This document shows positions 40,301-52,300 of a stretch of 64,000 nt of DNA, piece by piece; the first letter of the stretch is position 1, and each line of letters opens with the position of its first letter. A model generated the notes under the pieces. It saw only the letters and a list, made by a program, of their open reading frames with translations, searched no databases and was not told the DNA's origin. The DNA comes from Alitta virens (taxonomy: Eukaryota; Annelida; Polychaeta; Phyllodocida; Nereididae), in NCBI GenBank assembly GCA_932294295.1, contig OW028573.1:51616329-51680328 (forward strand). The letters are read 5' to 3'. A program made the position numbers and the translations under genes.

Positions 40301-43300
40301 AAAACCACATCACAGACAAGGCACTGATGACTACCCAGGATCAAACATGCACATGGTTTTCGCTCGAAGGTTCGTCATGGGATAATGGTGTAGAGCTCTT
40401 TTGTATTGAATAATTCAACATTACAAATTCACAAGTTATTGAAGAAGACAATGGTCAATAAACCAGTCGTCAACAACCAAAAGTTACGTATGCTGAATTT
40501 TTTAATTCCCTTTTCATATTGACTTTACTAAAAACTTGGGAGTCGCTTTATTTGTCCCAGTCTACACCATGTCACACAAAGAGAACCTCGAAGCAGCACC
40601 ACAGGTCACGCCACAGCATAAGTTATCTGGGGTGCCAGGCAACTGACTCATTACCTGATGGGGTGCCATTATTTGATGCATCTGGGAACACAGCAAAAGC
40701 ACCATTGGGAGATGTGGCCATTGTAGGTTGGGTGCCTGTCACAAATGACTAGTCAGTTAACTACTGATACATTGAGACATGTACAATACACAATATATAG
40801 TCACTACTACTGGCCCCTTTCAGATGAGTCATTCTTTCTTTCATTCTATGCCAGTCTAACAATCTTTACAAGAGTTCGGATACTCTAAGTTTGTAATGAC
40901 ATGTTCAACAATTCGTATTTCAAGACCTGTCTTCAAAATTCCTAACTTGCTACAAAATTCTACACAGGACTATCAGCTTATAACAATAGATAGACTACGG
41001 TGAAAGAAACAGTATATTCGTGATTTTGGAGTACTTGGTACATATTTTGTGACTCGATACATTCTCTCCATATTACACGGACATAAACATCCTATACAAT
41101 GCAAAATATTGACAGAGAAGTGAAAGAAATGAAAGGGCCTACCTGCACTGCTGGCCCAGGGTGAGGATGAGGTGGGCTGGGCCTGCGCCTGGGCGACAAC
41201 TGAAGCAAAAGGGTTCGTCGGTGGTCCAGAGAGGGAAAGCAGATCATCCTCGTTGGAGGACTGAGGTTTTGAGGTCACTGGAGAGCCAGCTCCAAGCAGG
41301 TCAAATGCGTTGCTGGGTGATGCAGGTGAGGAGGCTATGTCCGCCATGAAGGGGTTTGTAGCAGACGTGGGAGTTTCTCCTTCACGTTTTTGCTGCAAGA
41401 TCAGATATTATGCTTATTAGGTTACTCAGTGGAAGACGGTCACATCATTCGAACTATACAAAATTAATGCTCAAGCAATAAGAAACCATTTAATTGGCAA
41501 TCAAATCAAATTTGCAATGGTCTATACTTTAACAAAATTAATTTTCAAACACTTTATGACCAGTTAACCAGATAATTGCAATTTAGCTAATGAAAATGCA
41601 ATACTAAGGCCCGAAACATGGGATTCCTTCTAGAAATGTTCATAAAACCTGAAGCAAATGCCTGTCTATGACTGTAACATGAACACTACACTTACTCGCA
41701 ATTCTTCCATGCGTCTGGTTTCTTCTTCGAGAATACGTCTCTTTTCTTCTTCTGAGATAGCATTTGGATTAGGAGCACCAGATAAGGTGTTTATGGCAGA
41801 TGTGACGCTCGCTGGGGCTGGGCTGCAAGTATTAATTACATAATAACATATCAAAATATATAACACAATATAAGACTAACAAATTTATTTGATTAAGAAA
41901 GTTTATTTAAAAGTCACTTACGCAGCCTTGGTTGTTGTGGTGCCACCTCCTTTCTTCGCAGCTTCTAGGGCTTTAAGATGTTCTTCCAAAGCTTCTAGCA
42001 AACTTGATGGAGCCTGGAGTTATAGGTTATTCAATTCATCATTAGTACACCTGACTAGGACAAAGCCTTCACATAACTGGTAATTAAAATAGTTGATGAA
42101 AATATTTTTTAGGCAAGGGGCACAGCATTTGTTTCAGAGGAAAAGACATGCTATAGTACTGTATACCACTATATCAACACTGTTCACCTCAGTCAGGGCC
42201 GGTCCTAGGGCAACGCAAGCAAGGCAGCGGTGTTGGGCCCGCAAGTGCTAGGACCGGCCCTGACCTCAGTTAATCCACATCTCAAACATACTCATGGCCG
42301 CATGCTTATACATGTATGCAGTTTTCATCACTACTGTCAGACGATTTGAATATGTTAAAGAGTCATCCAAGGCCATTTAAGAGAGGTGGCCACATAATAG
42401 AGAGGTAAATTATGCAATAGAAATTCAGTTTGAGGAAGATGGCCATTTACAGCAGGTGACCGTTCCATACAGGTGGCCATTAAATCAAGTTTGAGGGCAC
42501 TGATCTCACTTCCATAATTTTTGTTTTTACACCCTCCTCAAATCTATCTTAGTAATAATTTTTGAGGTTAGTAAAACTTAATATACATTAGGCCTACTTG
42601 TTTAACGGTTATTTCACAGTTGAGACTTATCAACAGATATTACCTGAGGTGAAAGCTTTTAAGTCACTCGTGCATATCTTAACAAATTAATATAATATAT
42701 ACATATATTAAATATATGTGCATATTGTTTTGCAGAGCCATAATATTCGTCTTCCACAGAGCTACAACCTTGCATATTAGTTTAAGGACTTAGTCATTAG
42801 CAAGCATTTAAGACAAGGCTATCGACTAAAAAAAGTAGACACTCACTCCTTCTGAGTTCAAGTTGAGACTCTAAGAAATAAAAGAACGAAGGCGAATGAA
42901 TAACCCTAGCAAAAAAAAAAAAATTATCTTGAACTGTCAAAATGAGGAAGTTGAAAAAGACTAAAAAAAACTGATCTCTCGGAGAAGCACCATCCACAAT
43001 GTTTCAGGCAAGTAAAATTCATGCTGCTCATAACAAAAAGGCAGCCATCTTGCAAAATGCAGGTATCCAAAATAAAAGATTAACAGGCAAAAAACATCCT
43101 TAAATTTGTTTCCACACACACAAAAATAATATAACTGTCAAAACCATATAAAAAAAACTGTGGCAAATGCCATGCCCCTTGCACACCCTGATTTAAAAGA
43201 CAAATTCAAAAACCTTCAATATTTTAACAACATACCTTTGCTAGGTCTGGAATCTCTCCTTTGTCAATGCCGACATTCTGAAACAAAAAGGCAACATTCA

Positions 43301-46300
43301 TTAAAATGTTGACTGGCAGGCTACTTAATGGGACTGAAATTCATTGTATCTCAAATTGTGTCATACTACCATGCCGGAATAAAGATCTACATGCTAATTG
43401 AGGTGTATTTACCTGATTAAAAGCAGCAGTCTAAGCTTCAATGTATATAATATATGGAAAGGGGACTTTTAAGCGCAATCTTAATATTGGGAGCTACATT
43501 ACAAGCCTCCAATCAAGTAAATACCACAGATAAGTTCAAGTTACTGTTAAATATCAAGTTCCATTTAAAGGAAAAGGCCACTGTGCCATCTTATATACAA
43601 ATGTATCGACTACAGAGTTGATGGAAGAACAGAAAGTCCCAAATGAGACAAAAATCAATAAGGCTTCTGAAAGAGCTCTATTGAAGGATAATTCCACATC
43701 ATATCTATCCAATACACAATATGTCAGACTACCATAATTTAGACAATAACGAGATTTTGCTACACGTTTACCTCAACACTGTATCATTATGATGCTTTAT
43801 CATCAATATGATGGAGGAACCCTTCACAGTTATGTAGACGCATAGCAAATGTCTCTGTTGTGAAATCACATTCTGAGATTAAGGAAACGGTGTTCTAACT
43901 ACAGAGCTTAAAGAGACTGTCCGCATATAGAAACACAGGAGTGTAAAATACAACAATGAAAAATACTAACATCCAAATAATTGAAATGTGCAACAAAACA
44001 AAAAAAAATATCAAGATTTCAATTCGTGCATATTTTTTGTTTTCCTTTTTTACCTAATTAGCTTTCAAAGGGATTACCAAATTTCCAGTGGGTCAAATTG
44101 TTTGTCTTCAAGCCTCCTCCCGATTTAAACAGGCAGCACAATCACCGTATTGCTTTGGACAATTAACTCACCTCTGCAACCTTAAGAAATTCTGATACTC
44201 TATCCATGCGCACCAGAAATCTCCTATAAATTTCCAAGGCATCACGGCATTGTTTCTTGTTCATTTCAAAATACTTTTCTGAAAAGCACACAAACTCAAT
44301 AAATAACAGAAATAAACAGAACAGAAATGTGGGACGGACAGCCAACAGGACAGTGCAAAAGGACATTTCCACACAGACAAGCTACACCGGGCACTCAGTG
44401 TCCTTTTCCGACGGTCGTTGCACTTTACCTCTGCCGTTTTCAGGAACTTGGACACCCCATCCATGCGAACTACAAACTTCTTGTAAATATCCAGTGCCTG
44501 TTTACACTGCTTTCTATTCATATCAAAGTACTTCTCTGCAAGTTGTTACAAGACAGATTATGCAGTGAGCATGTCTCACAGGAAGACTGACAAAACTTCA
44601 AACATACAAATAAATTTAAATCATTTTACCTAGATAAATACCATTGTTATGATCTTTACAATGATCGAAAGTCAAATGCTGAATAAATATGCATAAATAT
44701 TCAACTCAACTTACCTAATAAATTGATGATACCATCATTGTAACATGCAAACAGCCTAATAAGGTCTTTGAACATCAGCATAAAGCAAGCATTGATAACA
44801 CCATTGGTCAGTTCATTTGGAGTACACTGCAGAAGAAAAGTAACAGAACGATTCAGTTTCAAGTCCAAAATTAAATCTATTCAAGGGCCAAGAAAAACAA
44901 AAAAACATTAACAATACAATGTATATATTTATATCAGTACTCACATCAAATTCTAGTAAAGCATCTAACTGAGTCTGCAAAGCTGGCAGAGTTTTCAATA
45001 ATTTGTCTGTATTCATAGTCCGCAGCAAACCGTCTTCTTTCCTGTAAGTCAATTAGAAAAGAAGTCCACTTGATAAACTTCAAACTTCAAAACAATCAAC
45101 TGCCTACAAGATTAACAGCTTTGTTAACATAATGACTTGCTTACTAAATCATACAACTTATGAATCTCTCTGTGTTTACAGAGGGTAACTTACTAGCTGT
45201 CACAACAATTCTCCAGCCAGTCAGAAACACGGCTAATTCATGTCAATCATATTGAAGGCATATCAGTAGGAGGGGTTATTTTACCCCAAACTGACCCCTG
45301 GCTACTGTTAGGATCAACCAGGGCTAAGGTCAGCTGAGGTACAGGGTGGAATTGCTATCAGTCAATGATTGAAATACCTGGAAGTCTTCGATATCTTACA
45401 GACACTTATCTAAATGATTCATAAACCATATAAATTTATTTCCATTCATGAATTGCATAATCCTTCACATCAACTCGTAATGTAGTGGCATATTACGAGT
45501 TGACTGATTAATTTGTATTGATCCGATTGTGATTTGCCAAATAATCAGGCAATCATTTCTAATCAAATCAGAGTGTTCCTACTGTATTCTATAACTAGAC
45601 TAGTTCACTGACTAGTAGTAGTGGTAGTATTTTATTTTATTCCAAACATAAGTAATAAATAAATCGAAAGAAATTTGAAAATTTAGTACATTGCAGTTTC
45701 TAATCAGTACATGCAAACTAGTAATGTCAAACTGCCAATACAGTAAATTACTATAATGTTGTTTATACAGTGTATAGTTGACATAAATGCAACATTATAT
45801 CATTGAACACCACACCCATTCCAATTAACTCCGGTTATGACAATGACATAAAAATACACCAAGAGCGTTTTATCTATCTAACGTGGCAAGTTATTCTTTG
45901 TTTGACAGTGTATATTGAAAAAGCCCATAACATGACCATAGTGACCTCACAATTATGAGCGTGTGCTGGTCCTATTCACCTAGATAGCTTGGTAATTACC
46001 TCAACATTCACCTGTCCATGCAATTTATTCCACATCTATATTGCCAAACTGACCCCTAGTATATCATTGTTCTATGAGTATTGATAAAAAAAACTTTTTG
46101 TAAACAGTGTACATTAGATAAAAAAAACCATAATAGTCATGAATCACCAAGATCACTTGCAGGGGGTAATCTACTGCCATAATATTTACGAAGTTGCACT
46201 CGCTATATAGAGTGAGAGTCATACATCAGATCTAGGGCATCAAGAACTGCATTTATTGATTACATAAAATGATTCAGCACTACATGCATAATATTAATAT

Positions 46301-49300
46301 CAGAGCTAGATAGCTGTTACGGTAGACAAATGCTTGAGACATTGAGGGGGAATTGCTCGCCAATGATGGCATAAAGCTGAAGCGTGTAACTGTCAGCAAC
46401 CCTAGAGGGGCTCACAATCACCTTCTGGTCACAACAGCAGCAGCAGCAACGGCAGCAGAAGCTACCATCAGCTGAGATCAATAAGTGATGCCATTGCTGC
46501 TGCTGCTCCTGCTGGCCTATCTACATCCCAACTAATTCCACATTAAAAAGTATGTGAAAGTACTGACTGCTGCAGCCTTGCAAAATATCTACTTGTTTAC
46601 AAGCCCCACTATTTTGAGACGATCAGATAGGGGTACCAATCTTTTCACTAAAATACCACTGGAATGCATAGCTGAACATATATGCCATGTTGGTACAAAG
46701 CAATCGATCAAAACTATACCATTTTGAATGGATGGATACCATTCTTTTGATTTCCAATTTTTATTAATTCAATATTCTCCTCTACAATAGCAGGAACCAT
46801 GGCTGCATCAACTGAAACCAAATGCAATTATTTGTCATAGATTGGTGCAGTTCACTGCTGTTTTGTTGCTGTAGTTTTAATTCCAATCCATGCGCAGCAT
46901 TTTATAATAGTTGAATATGGCGATAAACTAAATCATGTTTTTGCGTTTCAAAAATGTTATGTCTTCATATCAAAACAACAGCTGGCAGTAATGGTCCACT
47001 TCAGTACAAATAAGTTCAGTAATTGGAACTGCTGTCATGTGGGTCGCAATTCCAGTTTCTACATACTACAAAATCAGGGTCATGATGGCCATTAAAAAAC
47101 TTAAACTTCCCCTAACAGAGCTGAGCAGTCATAATAAATGCAGAATTAAACAAATATTGCAAAATCATCTATATCAAGTTCTAACAGCCTAAGCGGATAT
47201 TAATAGATGACCCATTTCTTGATAAGGCCACTACAGTTTCATTCATATCTCTTAGTTATCATAATTTCTCTAATTTCTCTCAAGTGAAGGTTAGCGAACT
47301 TGATACTTTTATCAGGACAGCACGTTTAACAGCAGTATCACCGAATATTTCCTGTGAAACAAGATGCATTATGCGATGTTTGATTCGTAAAATATAATTT
47401 TTTTCCATGCAATTAACATTTAACAATTCCCAGTACATTGCACATGTATAAGGGTGTACCTCTTTAACATAAGAAGGCATCCAACTTGGAATGATTATAA
47501 ACACAACCTTATCATATTAACATGCTTCATTTGTGCTGTTTTTCTTACTTGACATCTTCATGGGATTTCTATCATGTAATACCATTAAATCAGCTTGAAA
47601 GTTGATCATTAAAATGCCATAGCTTCAGAGAAAGTGAAATTAACCACAGCATCCATAATTAGACTAGCACCGCAAAATGGCCGAAATGCCTTCATTATGC
47701 AACATCGCTAATCATCAACAATGCATTTTGTAACACCAAGAATTACGTTTTTCCCATAAGGCATGAAATTGACAGGTTTGACTTAGCAACTCATGTCAAT
47801 ACTGATGCTGCACCATCTCGAATCAATGAATATGCTCCAGCTTATCTTACTGAATGCAGCAGCATCATCTGCGCAAGCTGATTGCCTAGAATTGATGCTC
47901 TCTATACAAAACGTATGCATACAGTTATGAAATATAGCGGAGTTCTCTTGAAAACAAAGATAAACATTATGTATTCTTCCCCGAAACATTATGGACCATG
48001 ACTACGACATCAAGGCATATAAAAGACATTACATTTATTGCCAAGGACCTAGAGGTTAGGATTACTGCATCCTACATGAATATTAACAAGATGGTTTATA
48101 TCAATCGGGGAACTTACAGATTAATTTTAATTAAAATTCATACAATATCATATGCAGATTTCATAGGTCTGAGACCTTTGTATTGAACTAGTTCAATACA
48201 AAGGTACATTCTGTAGAACTAACGAGCTTTTCATCAGTTAGTTGAAAGGCTTTCCTTCTTAACTCTACCAAAATTCCAATGTTGCAAATTTTAGGTGTTA
48301 ATGGGAAATGGCTACATATGCATGCAAACAAATTAATTATGTAATATCTATCTAAGATTGTCTTGCTTTCTAAAATGGTAGATAAGTACAAGATACTTTT
48401 GCATGCGGATTTTTTTTTACCCTTTATCATTTTAATATGGTCAATAAAAAAAAACTTGAATCTAAAACAAACAAGGTACTCTTAATGCAGTCTTTGACAC
48501 GTGTTATTTGTTAGTATGTAATTTTTTTTTCTGTCTAATTTGAATATCCAGGTTGATCCTTCTTATCCTTAACAAATAAAAAACACTATGGAAAGGCATC
48601 ATAATGTTATATATTTATTTTTCACCTTTGTTCTTCATCTAAGCCACTGAAAGGGCAATACGGGACATACTTTGTAAACTTTCAATACCTTGTTATTCAC
48701 GTAAAATATATCAGTCAAAGCAAACAACATAAATCAAGAAAACATTGACTCACCCTCTCTTCACTTTGCAGAAATCAAAAGCCATGAGTCTGTAGGAGAC
48801 AGCTTTTTCATTGAGATATTTAGCATAGCGTCGAATAAATGTTGACATATCATAGCCTGAAATAAACAAAAATTTGCATCAGCATACTATCATATTTAAC
48901 AAAGTATAGATGCCAAAAATCCAGAGACCTAACAATATTCAGGTTAATTTAAGATTATGTTAAATACAAGATAAAGAGAACCTCACCAGTCTGACCACCA
49001 TCTGGGACAAAAAGGAACAATTGATCACGTGTAAGGATTAAAAATTTCCCAATTAGCTATATTCAGATTTTTACTGTTTACCTAACAGAATGAAGAATTC
49101 CTGCACTAACTACAAAACAATAGATTAAATAGAGAAGATGCATACCTTGGACGCCTGTTTTGTCTCTGAAACCTCCCAGATTAAACGAGCAGTTATTTGA
49201 GGCCAAGTACTGAGTAAAACGCTGGAAACCAACAACAAACACCAATGCAATTACAGTAAAAATAAATAAGCATAAAAGGGCATCTTCACGATGTCAAGGT

Positions 49301-52300
49301 GTCTTATTGTTGCTCGAGCTAAGATAACAGTGACACCTTGACATCCTGAGAATTTCCAAGGGATTGCAATTGCTGCCATCTAACATATGAGCTGGCAATT
49401 TACTCTCCACTGGGCCAATGGAGAACCTTGCAGGTGCTGTCCTCTGATGGAAAAACCTAATTCATTGGCCAATCAAACACCAGCTTACACCATGACACTA
49501 TGATACCATATTCCAAATGTGGTGCTCTTTTGTAAGGCCTTCCCTGATTATGCAATAAACTTCTATTGCATCCAATCAGAAAGGATATGAATAACCAAAC
49601 AAATTTAGGCCATTCAGCTTCCATGCACAGCGATCTTTGCCAACAGTAAAAAAATTACATATTTAATAGATTTCACACCATAACTTAATCCCTATAATAA
49701 ACAGCAAAGCATCAACAACAAGTAAACAACTAACATATCCCACTCTTTTTTAGAAATTAACATAATCCTCTTGAAATAAACACATGCAAATAGACATTGT
49801 ATAAGCTAAATTTAGTACAGACATTCAATGACAGTACTATTTGGGTATCAGCTGGATGTAAATGACACCACACAAGCTTAGATTACTCACCTCATTGCCA
49901 AAATTCATAATATTGTGAGCTGTGATGAGAGCTTTGAAAACGATGACCCAATTTTGTGACTGAGTTCTTTCAATGAGCAAATTCGCCAATTGCGGAATGG
50001 AGACATTTGGTTCATTTGTGCATAGTATCAAATCTGGAAATAAAATGCATTTCTCATAAAATATTGGGATTAAAAAAAATGGATGTTTACACAACAAACT
50101 TGAGTATGAGTATATCAATGAGATCAAACCCCCCCCCCCCCCCCAAAAAAAAAAAAACAACAACAACCGATTCTACATAAAAAGTTGCTATACTATTTAA
50201 TCCCATCATTACGACCACCTCCAGTATCAGTCAACACGATCACTTAGGCATGTGTTCTCTCATGACCTCTATGTCTATACATGTCTCAATGCTACTGGGT
50301 TTGAAGCTTAGTCACCTTATATGACCAGCTGTCAGAGGCAGACATAATGATGAAATGATAAGGCTTGGAGTCCACACCACGTTACACATTTATCCCATTG
50401 GCGGGTTTTTTTTACTTGCCTCAGCATAGACACCAAGTACAAGGCACCTCCAATTTAACATCTCAAGTGATCATCATCCCAGCTGAGATTTAGCTCATGA
50501 AGAATGCCCGGGCCTGGTTCGAACCCAGGACCTTCAGCGGAGCTGGCCAATATGGAATTGGCAGATGCCATAACCATTAGGTGGGTTTTACAAGTTCAGC
50601 ATATTAAATTTCTCACTAAAAGTAATGCATATTGCTAAAAGAGTGATTATTCTCAAAAATACTATGGCAAAAACATGTTACGAGATTTGTAACATTTATA
50701 ATACCAAATCAAAGTTTTTCGGTACTTTGGGGCATTCAAAGCGCTAGCGTAAGGATTGATAAGTACATTGTATGAACAATTGATAGGCCGCAGGAGCGGC
50801 CCCGTAGGGGCCGCCCGTAGGGCTTTTATGTTTAGAGATTGGCCAAAAAAAAAATCTACTGTCATGCTATTCTCAGATGACCGGACGAACTATGTTGTCC
50901 TAATTAATCTGCGCGGCCATGATGCGCACAAAATAATAATGACCTACTTACACAAAAATGATTCTTAACTTAAGATAATACAGATCTACCCAACAAATTT
51001 GAAGAAACTCACGTTAGAACACTGTTAATCATCAGTTCTATGAGATTCAAGACAAGACAAGCAGTAGAACTATGGTTTTGAATGTTCCATGGGAGCTACG
51101 TCCATTGCCGTGATTTTCCATAAAGCTAGCCAACTAAATGAACGTTCGACCAATCAGAGCAGAGCTTATTTAATTACTAGGTCATTTGCTAGGCAACGAG
51201 CTCTAACAAACTCTGTGATTGGCCGTGGCACTTAAGTTAGAAATCAATGCGCCGTCATGATCCGGGCTGACAAAAAATAAGCCAAAAGTTGGCAAAACTT
51301 TTATTGATGACGTCACAGAAAATTCCTTTGGCGGCGTAGCAAGGTAAACATGACTGTGTACGTACGAAAAACGATGTGTTTGCTCAACCGGAACGATCGC
51401 GATTTTGTTGTTGTTATTACCCACATGTATGAAAATATCAAACTTCAACAAAGTATCATTTTACTACAACTCCTGCGGCCTCTCATGCACATTGCATAAT
51501 CATATTATTAGACATTTGCTTTATAAATAATACATTGGTGTGAGCAGCCAACCATTAAATACTATGCCAGCTGAATACACACATACCAAATCAAATTGGA
51601 TTCCTTGTGTGAAATTATGCAGAGATTGGGACCAAAATAGACTAGGATATCTAATTTGTTCAGTTCTCATTCCTCTGTTTTTAGGGGGAGGGGCTGTCAG
51701 GAAGTATTGATTTACACAGTTAAGATAGTACTGATACCAAACGTCATAAGACTGTCATAAAAGCTTCTTAGGATTACAAGGGAACAACATAGCACTTATG
51801 ACATAATGTAAGGTGTAGTAAGTACAAAGATAACAAAAACGCCTCAGTAACATTATTAATGACAAGACCTAGTGTGACATGAAAATGCTGTCATGGCTGT
51901 CAAACACCATGGGGAATGTGTCATCCAGCATGCACCACAGCCAAATTATTGCAAATAAGTCACAATTTGTTGTATTAAATATAAACAAAAAGGCTTGAAG
52001 TAGTTTAAGAGTTTGAATGACCGGTTTTCACCTGTTTGTTTCGCTTACTCGTGTTTTTGTATTGAGATATGAGGCGGTTCAGTGCTTGACAGTTGAATTA
52101 CACATTCGGCAAGTGCCAATGACAGAATGTGGATTCAGCCCGGCAAATTTGTCATTACACACCCCAAACTGACAGACGCTAACACCCAACATTGTCACAC
52201 ATATTGGTCAAGAAACAATGCTAAAATGTTCCTTATTCTAAAAAACGTGTTTTGATGGTACAAGAAAAAGCAGAACTCACAATCGAGATGTTTCTTCTTG

